Positions 9,650 through 18,024 of a DNA stretch of 64,000 bases are shown piece after piece (position 1 is the stretch's first letter; each line of letters opens with the position of its first letter). Where the stretch lies: the NCBI RefSeq assembly GCF_019966535.1, contig NZ_JAIMID010000007.1:62001-126000 (forward strand). Direction: 5' to 3'. This DNA is from Mesobacterium pallidum. GTDB lineage: Bacteria > Pseudomonadota > Alphaproteobacteria > Rhodobacterales > Rhodobacteraceae. Under the pieces are notes generated by a model, which was not told where the DNA came from, did not search any database, and was given only the letters and a program-made list of their open reading frames with translations. Both the position numbers and the translations under genes were made by a program.

Positions 9650-9801
9650 GGGGGGCCAAACCCCCCGTCGCCAAGGGCGACTCGGCCCGAGGCATTTGCG
9701 GACCAAAGAAGGGGCGGGTGGTCTGCTTGGCGGCGGTGGAGGGGCACTGCCCCCACGGGCGCAGGGCGCCCGCCCCCCGAGGTATTTGGGAAACAATGAA
9801 G
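9650..9801. repeat. Two direct copies of the CCGAGGTATTT intergenic repeat
   Basis: Copy one (about 9650-9711) is degenerate, with GGCCCGAGGCATTTGCGG and an AAAGAAG end. Copy two (about 9740-9801) carries CCCCCCGAGGTATTTGGG followed by AAACAATGAAG. Each begins with a G-run/C-run palindrome. They fill the convergent gap between the aminotransferase and the DUF1638 gene. Confidence 0.8.
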
Positions 9802-9810
9802 AAAAGAGCG

Positions 9811-10446
9811 TCAGGCGCGGGCGGCGAGTTCCGTCGCGAGGTCGCCGTAGCCGGTGAAGCGGCGTTCAAAGGCGAGGCCGAGGCGGTCGGCGCAGGTGCG
9901 GGCCTTGGCGGTGAGGGCCTCGTCATCGGTCTGGGCCAGGTAGACCAGCTTGTCGTAGTTCGAGAAATACATGTCCCGCAGCTCCGGGTGCCGGTCGAGA
10001 CCCATGGGGCGCCACAGGAAGGCGTCGAACTGCCGGGTCAGGAAATCGGTGAGGTAGAGCGCAGTGATCTCGTCCTCGTGCGCGGCGAAGGCGGCGTTGC
10101 CCTCGAAGAAGCTGTAGCAATGCGGGCCGGCCAGCATCTCGACCCCGATCTCGGCGCAGGCGGCCTGCAGCTGCCCGCCGGTGCCGCAATCGGCATAGAG
10201 CACGAAGATGGTGTCATAGGCGGCGCGGTGTTTTGCGACCGCTTCGCGCACGGCGCCGGTGATGCGGTCCGGGTGGTTGTGCAGGATCGCCGGCAGGCAG
10301 GCGAGGTCCATGTGGTCCCAGCCGTTCAGCCGCTTGAGCGCGACGATCTCGTGCGCCAGCGCCCCGCAGGCCAGCAGCAGCATCCTGCCCCGGCCCTCGG
10401 GGGCCAGCGGCTGGTCGGTGAGGGCGGCGTCGGAGGGAAGCTGCAT
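9811..10446 (-). CDS. DUF1638 domain protein of corrinoid methyltransferase loci
   Basis: A 211-residue soluble protein that fits DUF1638, a family found next to corrinoid methyltransferases in proteobacteria and methanogens. Conserved-looking pieces are LLLACGALAHEI, the Cys/Gly-rich YADCGTGG loop and GPHCYSF, all of which could bind metal or cofactor. The start at 10446 gives MQLPSDAALT, after which the family domain begins. It lies near the corrinoid protein (11.1 kb), with a divergent thioesterase between. By association it may mature or reactivate the corrinoid. Its biochemical role is not established. Confidence 0.75.
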   Translation of the reverse strand: MQLPSDAALTDQPLAPEGRGRMLLLACGALAHEIVALKRLNGWDHMDLACLPAILHNHPDRITGAVREAVAKHRAAYDTIFVLYADCGTGGQLQAACAEIGVEMLAGPHCYSFFEGNAAFAAHEDEITALYLTDFLTRQFDAFLWRPMGLDRHPELRDMYFSNYDKLVYLAQTDDEALTAKARTCADRLGLAFERRFTGYGDLATELAARA

Positions 10447-10552
10447 GAGGATGTCCGCTTGCGGGTCTGTGGCCCCCGGCTTAGCGTGGCCACGTATCGG
10501 CACGCAAGGGGGAGGCGGTGATGGTGACGAGGATCGCGCGCAGGAGAGGCGC

Positions 10553-11008
10553 ATGACCGGGATCCACGCGCCCCGCAGCGCCGCATGGGAGTCGCGGGTG
10601 CGGGACAGTTTCGCGGCCCAGGCGATGATGGCGAACATGGGCGCTTCGCTTGGAGAGGTTGCGCCGGGCCGGGTCATCATCGAGATGCCCTTTGCGCCCG
10701 GCTTCACCCAGCAACACGGGTTCCTGCATGGCGGCGCGGTGGCCTCGGTGCTTGACAGTGCTTGCGGCTATGCGGGCTTTTCGCTGATGGATGACGAGAG
10801 CGCCGTTCTGACCGCCGAATTCAAGATCAACTTCCTCGCCCCCGCGGCGGGAGATCTCTTCCGCTTCGAAGGGCAGGTGATCAAGCCGGGCCGCACGCTG
10901 GTGCCGACCGAGGGCCGCGCTTTTGCCACCAAAGCCGGTGCCGAGACCCTTATCGCCACGATGAGCTGCACCTTGATGGCCGTGCGTGGACGGGGCCTGT
11001 CGGGCTGA
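10553..11008 (+). CDS. PaaI-family hotdog-fold thioesterase
   Basis: A 151-residue hotdog protein. The motif HGFLHGGAVASVLDSACGYA is the usual PaaI/YdiI segment, where a His-Gly-Gly turn and an acidic residue in the following helix hydrolyse the acyl-CoA thioester. The ATG at 10553 follows AGGAGAGG. The gene is divergent from the DUF1638 gene. The substrate is probably an aryl- or medium-chain acyl-CoA. It has no clear tie to the surrounding one-carbon genes. Confidence 0.85.
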   Translation: MTGIHAPRSAAWESRVRDSFAAQAMMANMGASLGEVAPGRVIIEMPFAPGFTQQHGFLHGGAVASVLDSACGYAGFSLMDDESAVLTAEFKINFLAPAAGDLFRFEGQVIKPGRTLVPTEGRAFATKAGAETLIATMSCTLMAVRGRGLSG

Positions 11009-11018
11009 CCCCAACCCT

Positions 11019-11080
11019 TTCACTGTTCCGAAAATACTCCCGGGGGGCGCCGAAGGCGGGGGGGCAGCGCCCCCCGAACC
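11019..11080 (-). repeat. Intergenic palindromic repeat, reverse orientation
   Basis: Read on the minus strand it has a G-run/C-run palindrome around GCGCTG, a GCCTTCGGCGCC hairpin, and the tail CCCCGGGAGTATTTTCGG then AACAGTGAAAG. This is the same family as at 6.2 kb. It sits between the convergent thioesterase and corrinoid protein genes. Confidence 0.75.
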
Positions 11081-11084
11081 GGTT

Positions 11085-11789
<705 letters not shown>

Positions 11790-11852
11790 GGGCCTTTTCC
11801 TTGCACTGGGGCGCGCGGAGGGCGCGCGGCCTGAGGTCCTGATTTCCAGACC

Positions 11853-11967
11853 ATTCGTCTGAACGGCCGGATCGCACGCGATCAATTGCGACATAGAACG
11901 AACCGTAATCGACCTGTACCCCATTTCGCTGAACAGCCGGTTGAAATCTGCGCATCATCTTGATGCG
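11853..11967. promoter_or_regulatory. Divergent regulatory region with a direct repeat and a palindrome
   Basis: An imperfect 18-bp direct repeat occurs at 11853-11870 and 11923-11940 (common core CTGAAC-x-GCCGG), spaced by 70 bp. Next to it lies a palindrome, CGCATCA-TCT-TGATGCG (11951-11967). The interval separates the corrinoid protein gene from the divergent radical SAM gene. These are plausible protein-binding sites. No cobalamin riboswitch signature was recognised. Confidence 0.4.
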
Positions 11968-12005
11968 ATCTTGCGCATGTTTATGTTTTGTTCCATTTTG
12001 ACCGC

Positions 12006-13088
12006 ATGGACTCGCGACAGATCATCGACAAGGACCTGCGCCGGGGGCGCGGCGCTGCCAGCAATACCGAGGGGCGGTATGAACGGCTGACCCATGTGGC
12101 CGAGCCCGATGGCTGGGACATGGAGGAAGAGGCGCGCCCGCACCGCACCCATGTCAGCGTGGAAAAGCCGCGCAGCGTGATCTCGTACAACCGCTCGCCC
12201 GACATCCCCTTCGACCGGTCGCTCAACCCCTACCGGGGGTGCGAGCACGGCTGCATCTACTGCTTTGCCCGGCCGACCCATGCCTATCTCGGCCTCTCGC
12301 CGGGGCTCGATTTCGAGACACGGCTGATCGCCCGCCCCGATGCGCCCGAGGTTCTGGACCGCGAGCTTCGGGCTAAATCCTACCGGGTGGCGCCGCTGGC
12401 GATCGGCACCAACACCGACCCTTACCAGCCGTTGGAAAAGACGCAGAAGACCATGCGCGCCTGTCTCGAGGTGCTGCGCGATTTCGACCATCCGGTGGCG
12501 ATCACCTCCAAGGGCACGCTGATCGAACGCGACCTCGACATCCTCGCACCCATGGCCGCGAAGGGTCTGGTGCGGGTCGGCATCTCGCTCACCACGCTCG
12601 ATCCGACCCTGTCGCGGCTGATGGAGCCGCGGGCGCCCAGCCCGGCGCGGCGGCTGGCGACGATCCGGGCGCTCAGGGGGGCGGGGGTGCCGGTGCGCGT
12701 CATGACTTCGCCGATCGTGCCGCATGTGAACGATCACGAGATCGAGACGATGCTCGAGGCGGCCCATGGAGCCGGGGCCGACGTGGCCAGCTGGATCATG
12801 CTGCGCCTGCCGCTCGAGGTCTCGCCGCTGTTCCGCGACTGGCTGGCCGAGCATTTTCCGGATCGCGCCGGCCGGGTGATGAACCGGGTGCGCGAGATGC
12901 ATGGCGGGCAGGATTATGACGCGCGCTGGCATCGCCGGATGCGGGGCGAAGGGGTCTATGCCAAGATGATTGCACGGCGCTTCGACGTGGCGGCGCGGCG
13001 GCTCGGCCTGGATAGGGAAGTGCCGCCGCTGCGCTGCGATCTCTTCCGCAAGCCGCTCTCGACCCGCGACCAGCCGTCGCTGTTCTGA
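12006..13088 (+). CDS. PA0069-family radical SAM protein (SplB-like)
   Basis: A 360-residue radical SAM enzyme. The cluster motif is in GCEHGCIYCFAR (CxxxCxxC), followed by the family pattern PTHAYLGLSPG and the GTNTDPYQP segment. This family is related in sequence to spore photoproduct lyase, but its reaction is unknown. I prefer the ATG at 12006 (MDSRQIIDKD); an in-frame TTG at 11988 is possible, and neither has a clear ribosome site. It is divergent from the corrinoid gene and convergent with the homocysteine methyltransferase gene. Confidence 0.88.
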   Translation: MDSRQIIDKDLRRGRGAASNTEGRYERLTHVAEPDGWDMEEEARPHRTHVSVEKPRSVISYNRSPDIPFDRSLNPYRGCEHGCIYCFARPTHAYLGLSPGLDFETRLIARPDAPEVLDRELRAKSYRVAPLAIGTNTDPYQPLEKTQKTMRACLEVLRDFDHPVAITSKGTLIERDLDILAPMAAKGLVRVGISLTTLDPTLSRLMEPRAPSPARRLATIRALRGAGVPVRVMTSPIVPHVNDHEIETMLEAAHGAGADVASWIMLRLPLEVSPLFRDWLAEHFPDRAGRVMNRVREMHGGQDYDARWHRRMRGEGVYAKMIARRFDVAARRLGLDREVPPLRCDLFRKPLSTRDQPSLF

Positions 13089-13105
13089 CCCGAGACGGGC
13101 CTGCA

Positions 13106-13125
13106 CGGGCCCGGAGAGGGGCCCG
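13106..13125. terminator. Hairpin between convergent genes
   Basis: CGGGCCC (13106-13112) pairs with GGGCCCG (13119-13125) around GGAGAG. It fills the 38-bp gap between the stops of the radical SAM and homocysteine methyltransferase genes. No T-run is present on either side, so its activity as a terminator is uncertain. Confidence 0.35.
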
Positions 13126-13126
13126 G

Positions 13127-14140
13127 TCAGCCCCGGCGGCGTCGGCTCTTGCTGCGGTCCCGCGTCGGTCCGGCATCATCGGTGCCGTCGCTGACCGAGG
13201 AAAACCCGCCCAGCTTTTCCACGATCAGCTCCAGCGTGGGCAGCGGCCCGCGCGGGCGCTCTTCGAGCGCGCGGCGCATGTGCGACAGGTGCTCGGGCAT
13301 GGTACCACAGCAGCCGCCGATGATCTTTGCGCCGCAATCGCGGGCCAGCGCCGCGTAATCGGCCATCAGCTCGGGCGTGCCGTCGTAATGGATGTGACCG
13401 TCGACATACTTGGGGATGCCCGCGTTGCCCTTGGCGATGATCGGCCGCTCGTCGCCGGTGGCGGTGAAGCCCAGAACGGTGCGCAAGAGATCCGAGGCGC
13501 CGGTGCCGCAATTCGCGCCATAGGCCAGCGGCGGGTTCGGCAGGCTCTCGACCATCTGCACCATGGCGGGCGAGGTGACGCCCATCATCGTCCGCCCGGC
13601 GGTGTCGAAACTCATCGTGCCGCACCAGGGCATGCCGGCGAGGGCGAACCCCTCGGCCGCGGCGCGGTATTCCTCGGGCGCGGAAATCGTCTCGAGCCAG
13701 AGCACATCGGCGCCGCCCGCCTTCAGCCCCTCGGCCTGTTCATGGAACATCTGGACCGCCGAGGCATGGCTCAGCGCGCCCACCGGCTCCATGATCTCGC
13801 CCGTGGGGCCGACCGATCCGGCCACGATCACCGGCCGCCCGGCGGCATCGGCGATCTCGCGGCCCAGTTCGGCGGCGACGCGGTTCAGCTCGAACACGCG
13901 GGTCTGCGCGTCGTGCAGTTTCAGCCGCGAGGCATTGCCGCCGAAGGTATTGGTCAGGAACAGGTCCGACCCGGCATCCACCGCGCCCTTGTAAAGCGCG
14001 CGGATCTTGTCCGGCGCATCGGTGTTCCACAACTCGGGCGCCTCGCCCGAGGCGAGCCCCATGTTGAACAGGTTCGTCCCTGTGGCCCCGTCGGCCAGGA
14101 TCCAGTCGCGGTCGGCAAGCATCTGGGCAAGGGCAGTCAT
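13127..14140 (-). CDS. Homocysteine S-methyltransferase (BHMT/MetH N-domain type)
   Basis: A 337-residue zinc-dependent methyltransferase domain protein. The barrel starts at ADGATGTNLF. The zinc cysteines are Cys211 (GANCGTG) and Cys277-Cys278 (GGCCGT), as in betaine-homocysteine methyltransferase and the homocysteine domain of MetH. Databases often call such proteins Bmt. With the free corrinoid protein nearby it more likely accepts the methyl group from methylcobalamin to make methionine. The last 20 residues are a basic Arg/Lys tail. Confidence 0.88.
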   Translation of the reverse strand: MTALAQMLADRDWILADGATGTNLFNMGLASGEAPELWNTDAPDKIRALYKGAVDAGSDLFLTNTFGGNASRLKLHDAQTRVFELNRVAAELGREIADAAGRPVIVAGSVGPTGEIMEPVGALSHASAVQMFHEQAEGLKAGGADVLWLETISAPEEYRAAAEGFALAGMPWCGTMSFDTAGRTMMGVTSPAMVQMVESLPNPPLAYGANCGTGASDLLRTVLGFTATGDERPIIAKGNAGIPKYVDGHIHYDGTPELMADYAALARDCGAKIIGGCCGTMPEHLSHMRRALEERPRGPLPTLELIVEKLGGFSSVSDGTDDAGPTRDRSKSRRRRG

Positions 14141-14173
14141 CGGGTCACTCCGTCAATTCAACGCCCCCACGTG

Positions 14174-16138
14174 TCACGACGCGGACTTGTAGGCAACCTC
14201 ATAATCTTCAACATCATGTTGAGCCGCAGCCCCCATGCCCTCGACCTGAGCGGGCATGTCCGTCACCTCGGCCGAATCGTAATGCGGTGCGGTCATCGAC
14301 AGCGGGGCGGGGCGGTGGATCTCGCGGGCGATGTCGCCGAGGGCCAGCACCATGGCCCGGCGGCCGGGGGCGGCGGCGTAGAGCGGCTGCCAGCGCGGGC
14401 CGAAGGCGGCCTTGAACTGCGTGAGCCCGGCAGAGGGACCGTAGATCATCCGCCGCAGCACCGCGTCAAAGCGGCCCGTGGCCGGGTGGCGGCTGGGCAC
14501 GGCGGCCAGCGAGACCTGCGGCAGGCCCTGTTCGGCCGCGATCTCGATCCCGCGCTGCATCAGCGCATGCATGGTGCCGTCCGGCGCGCCGGGCCGGATG
14601 CGCATGAGGTCGAGGTAGAGCCCGCTGTTGCAGCCGTGGAACGAGGCGAAGGCCAGCAGCTCTTCGTCCAGCCAGGCCAACAGCACCGTCTGCCGCGCCA
14701 AGTGTTCGGGGCAGAAGCGGCCCATGGAAAAGCCGCGCTCGGGCCCGTTGGCCTCCTGCCAGGCTTTGTGGACCTCGCGCATCCGGTCCAGCGGTAGGTG
14801 CCGTGCCGGGCGATGCTCGATCCGCAGGCCGGTCTTTTCCGCCTTGCGCAACTTGCGCCGCAGCTGGCGGTGCACCGGGCTGGCGATGTCGTGATCGGCG
14901 GGCCTGACCAGCGCCTCCTCGGCGATGCGGACCACGTGCCAGCCGGCGCGCCGCGCGGTCGCGGCATGGCGGGACGTGATCTTGTAGGCGGCGGGCACCC
15001 GGTTGCCGGCGCGCGCCCGGTCGCGCAACCAGCGCAGGGGCAGGGGCCCGGAGGCCGGATCGCCCAGCAGAACCTCGGTTTGCGGCAGGCTGACCGACAG
15101 GGCGACGCCGGTGCCATGATCGACTAACATGCCGCCGTTCTGATGCGCCAGCGCGGGTTCCAGCCCGCGGCCCAGTTCGGACGGGATCGGCACGTCGCGG
15201 GTCGGGCGCGCCCGCCGGGTCCAGGCGGGCGGGCGCAGCAACACCACCAGCGCCACGGCGGCCGGCAGCGCGTAGTAGACGAGGCGGAAGGCCACCATGC
15301 CGGCCAGCACCATCGCCGGGTCGGCCGGGGCCAGCAGCGCCAGCAGCGTCAGCTCGAACGGGCCAAGCCCGCCGGGCGTGCCCGACAGCAGCGCCGCCCC
15401 CAGCGCCACCAGGTAGACCGGCAGCAACGTGGTATAGGGAATCGCCAGCTCGGGCGGCAACACCAGCCAGAGCGCGGCGGCGGCCGCGAACGTGTCGAGG
15501 ATCGTCATGGCCAGGATCGAGGTCGCCGCAGGCAGCGAGGGAAAGCTGATCGCGCGTCCCCGCAGCCGCAGCGCGGGGTAGAAGAACATCGCCGCCAGCG
15601 CCAGCGCGGTCACGGGCATGGTCACGATGGACAGCCACAGCGGCACCGGCCCGCCCAGGAACAGCGTCGTGAAGGTAGTGACGATGGCCCAGGCCGCGGT
15701 GAAGCTGAAGGTGACGAAGGCGGTGACCTGCAGCACCTTGCCCGCCGGCAGGCGCAGCATCCGCCAGCGCGCCAGCGCGGATGTCAGCAGCCCCATGCCC
15801 AGCGATTGCGACAGCGCGATCGCGACCGCCCCCGCCGCCTGGGCCGAGCCGTCCGAGATGCCGGTGCCGAAATGGCGATGCGCCACCGCGTCATAGCGCC
15901 CCAGCGCCCAGAAGCTGACCGCCGTGGCAAGGCACGCCAGCCCCCATTGCCCCGCCGACACGGTGCCGAGCGCCGCGCGCACGCTGGCGTAGTCGACGCC
16001 GCCCAGCTTGCTCCAGATCAGGCCGAGGCAGATGGCGCCGATGACGAAGGCCGAGACGTTGCGCAGCCAGCCGCCGCCCGCGCCGGAAAAGGCCGTCGGC
16101 CGCTTCGGCAGGCGGTGAGGTGTACGGGATCGAGACAC
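14174..16138 (-). CDS. MprF-like flippase/DUF2156 acyltransferase membrane protein
   Basis: A 654-residue protein. The N-terminal half (about 20-320) has about eight hydrophobic helices of the MprF/UPF0104 flippase type, including GTPGGLGPFELTLLALL. The C-terminal half (about 340-600) is a DUF2156 (GNAT-like) domain, as in phosphatidylglycerol lysyltransferases. The start is a GTG at 16138 placed six bases after GGAGG. MprF proteins aminoacylate phosphatidylglycerol and flip it, giving resistance to cationic peptides. This one is shorter than the roughly 840-residue Firmicutes MprF, so the acyl donor and lipid may differ. Confidence 0.75.
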   Translation of the reverse strand: MSRSRTPHRLPKRPTAFSGAGGGWLRNVSAFVIGAICLGLIWSKLGGVDYASVRAALGTVSAGQWGLACLATAVSFWALGRYDAVAHRHFGTGISDGSAQAAGAVAIALSQSLGMGLLTSALARWRMLRLPAGKVLQVTAFVTFSFTAAWAIVTTFTTLFLGGPVPLWLSIVTMPVTALALAAMFFYPALRLRGRAISFPSLPAATSILAMTILDTFAAAAALWLVLPPELAIPYTTLLPVYLVALGAALLSGTPGGLGPFELTLLALLAPADPAMVLAGMVAFRLVYYALPAAVALVVLLRPPAWTRRARPTRDVPIPSELGRGLEPALAHQNGGMLVDHGTGVALSVSLPQTEVLLGDPASGPLPLRWLRDRARAGNRVPAAYKITSRHAATARRAGWHVVRIAEEALVRPADHDIASPVHRQLRRKLRKAEKTGLRIEHRPARHLPLDRMREVHKAWQEANGPERGFSMGRFCPEHLARQTVLLAWLDEELLAFASFHGCNSGLYLDLMRIRPGAPDGTMHALMQRGIEIAAEQGLPQVSLAAVPSRHPATGRFDAVLRRMIYGPSAGLTQFKAAFGPRWQPLYAAAPGRRAMVLALGDIAREIHRPAPLSMTAPHYDSAEVTDMPAQVEGMGAAAQHDVEDYEVAYKSAS

Positions 16139-16392
16139 GCATATCCTCCGGATCAATCAAGGATCGGGATAGATCACGCTTCTTCAGATGGCCTTAACAG
16201 GTGGGATTCGATGCAATTTTTCCCGGGCGCGGAATGGCCGGGGCGGATGCATCAAGCCGCGTTCTCGCGGTGGGCCGGGCCTGCCCGCGACGGGCTTCTG
16301 CCCGCGGTCCTTCCTGCTTTGCGTCCAAAGCAGCGCCGGAGCCGGCAGGGCCAAGGCCCCGCCGATCCGGTTCGAAAAACCGACGCTGTGCG

Positions 16393-16707
16393 TCAGCTTT
16401 CCTTCATGATCTGTTCCTGGGCCACGGCCAGGAGCTGTTCCATCTTGGTGCGGATCGCGTCGGGCGTCGACAACTCGCCCAGGTCGCCCGCGACCTTGCG
16501 CACCACGTCCTCGTGACCGGCCTCTTCGAAATCGGCATGGATCACTTCGCGCGCATAGGCATCGGCATCGGCGCCGGTCTTGCCCATCAGCTCGGCCGCC
16601 CAAAGACCCAGCAGCTTGTTGCGGCGGGCCGTGGCCTTGAACTTCATTTCCTCGTCGTGCGCATACTTGTTCTCGAACGCGTTCTCGCGATCATCGAAGG
16701 TGCTCAT
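16393..16707 (-). CDS. DUF1476 protein (F1-ATPase inhibitor zeta-like)
   Basis: A 104-residue, highly charged helical protein (MSTFDDRENAFENKYAHDEE) of DUF1476. In Paracoccus this family was identified as the zeta subunit that inhibits reverse ATP hydrolysis by the F1 ATPase through its N-terminal helix. The start at 16707 follows GAGG. It is divergent from purC, a common roseobacter arrangement. The 253-bp gap downstream, before the MprF-like gene, shows short hairpins but no gene. Confidence 0.85.
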   Translation of the reverse strand: MSTFDDRENAFENKYAHDEEMKFKATARRNKLLGLWAAELMGKTGADADAYAREVIHADFEEAGHEDVVRKVAGDLGELSTPDAIRTKMEQLLAVAQEQIMKES

Positions 16708-16785
16708 GGTCCTCGTTCCCTTCTGCGTCTCGGTTTGATCCCATATGCCTGCAAAGCGGGGCGCGCCGCAAGTCCTGCCTCTGGC

Positions 16786-16814
16786 TTGCGACAATCGTGC
16801 CCATGGCGTAAGAG
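16786..16814 (+). promoter_or_regulatory. Candidate purC promoter
   Basis: TTGCGA (16786-16791) and TAAGAG (16809-16814) are separated by exactly 17 bp, and lie about 52 bp upstream of the purC start. The pattern fits a housekeeping-sigma promoter with a weak -10. No PurR box was recognised. Confidence 0.4.
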
Positions 16815-16865
16815 GACGCAAACCCTGCGGGACTCGCGGGGCTTCTCCAGTTTGAAAGAGACCGC

Positions 16866-17627
16866 ATGGCACGTCGGACAAAGATCTACGAAGGCAAGGC
16901 GAAGATCCTCTACGAAGGCCCGGAGCCGGGCACCATCGTGCAATACTTCAAGGACGATGCCACCGCCTTCAACGCCGAGAAGAAAGATGTCTTTGAAGGC
17001 AAGGGCGTGCTGAACAACCGCATGTCCGAATTCTTCATGACGGGTCTCAACCAGATCGGGGTGCCCACGCACTTCCTCAAGCGGCTGAACATGCGTGAAC
17101 AGCTGGTCCGCGCCTGCGAGATCGTGCCGCTGGAAATCATCGTGCGCAATTATGCCGCGGGCTCGATGTCCAAGCGCCTGGGGATCGAAGAGGGCAAGCA
17201 GCTGCCGCGCCCGATCGTGGAATATTGCCTCAAGGACGACGCCCTGGGCGACCCGCTGGTGACCGAAGAACATATCGCCGCCTTCGGCTGGGCCAGCCAA
17301 CAGGACATGGATGACATCCTGAGCCTCGCGCTGCGCGTGAACGATTACCTGTCGGGTGTCATGTATGCCGTCGGGATCAAGGTCGTGGACTTCAAGATCG
17401 AGGTCGGCCGCATCTACGAGGGCGATTTCCAGCGCCTTGTCGTCGCGGACGAGATCAGCCCCGACAGCTGCCGCCTCTGGGACATCGAGACCGGGCGCAA
17501 GCTGGACAAGGACGTGTTCCGCCGCGACCTGGGCAACCTGACCGACGCCTACCAGGAAGTCGCCCGGCGCCTGGGAGTCATGCCCAAGACCGCCACCCAG
17601 ATGACCAAGCCCAAGCTCATCAACTGA
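16866..17627 (+). CDS. purC: Phosphoribosylaminoimidazole-succinocarboxamide synthase
   Basis: SAICAR synthase joins CAIR and aspartate with ATP in purine synthesis. The 253-residue protein has the family start [12 protein letters not shown], the nucleotide-site glycine/lysine region, and the conserved segments EIVVR-like [15 protein letters not shown] and [13 protein letters not shown]. It starts at 16866 after GAAAGAG. It is followed by purS with a 72-bp gap, and purQ comes 3.4 kb later. Confidence 0.97.
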   Translation: MARRTKIYEGKAKILYEGPEPGTIVQYFKDDATAFNAEKKDVFEGKGVLNNRMSEFFMTGLNQIGVPTHFLKRLNMREQLVRACEIVPLEIIVRNYAAGSMSKRLGIEEGKQLPRPIVEYCLKDDALGDPLVTEEHIAAFGWASQQDMDDILSLALRVNDYLSGVMYAVGIKVVDFKIEVGRIYEGDFQRLVVADEISPDSCRLWDIETGRKLDKDVFRRDLGNLTDAYQEVARRLGVMPKTATQMTKPKLIN

Positions 17628-17699
17628 GCGGTGCGCCCTGCGGGGCGGGGACAGAATTCGCCGGATTGCCTCCGGCTGCCAAGTACTTAGGGGACGAAG

Positions 17700-17927
17700 A
17701 TGAAAGTTCGCGTTCAGGTCATGCTCAAGGCCGGGGTTCTGGATCCGCAGGGCGAGGCAGTGCGCCATGCGCTGCACGCGCTGGGGTTCGACGGGGTCGA
17801 AGGCGTCCGCCAGGGCAAGGTGATCGAGCTCGACGTCACCGAAGGCACGACCGAGGCGCAGGTGACCGAGATGTGCGAAAAGCTGCTCGCCAACACGGTC
17901 ATCGAATCCTATTCGATCCAGATGTGA
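17700..17927 (+). CDS. purS: Phosphoribosylformylglycinamidine synthase subunit PurS
   Basis: A 75-residue protein of the PurS family, beginning KVRVQVMLKAGVLDPQGEAV. PurS forms the dimeric scaffold that joins small PurL to the glutaminase PurQ in the three-part FGAM synthetase. The ATG at 17700 follows AGGGGACGAAG. The usual next gene purQ is displaced here by the CHAT-domain gene. Confidence 0.96.
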   Translation: MKVRVQVMLKAGVLDPQGEAVRHALHALGFDGVEGVRQGKVIELDVTEGTTEAQVTEMCEKLLANTVIESYSIQM

Positions 17928-18024
17928 CGCGCCCGGCCTTCGGGCCGGTCCGTGACGGCAGGTTTCATTTGCACCCGCAAACGGGCGCGCCTACCATTTG
18001 TCCCGCAGGGACAAGGGGATAGAG

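Noticed and set aside
13127..14140. Calling the homocysteine methyltransferase a betaine-dependent enzyme outright
   Set aside because: The zinc motif does not distinguish betaine from methylcobalamin as donor, and the free corrinoid and pterin modules nearby make the B12-dependent role more likely.
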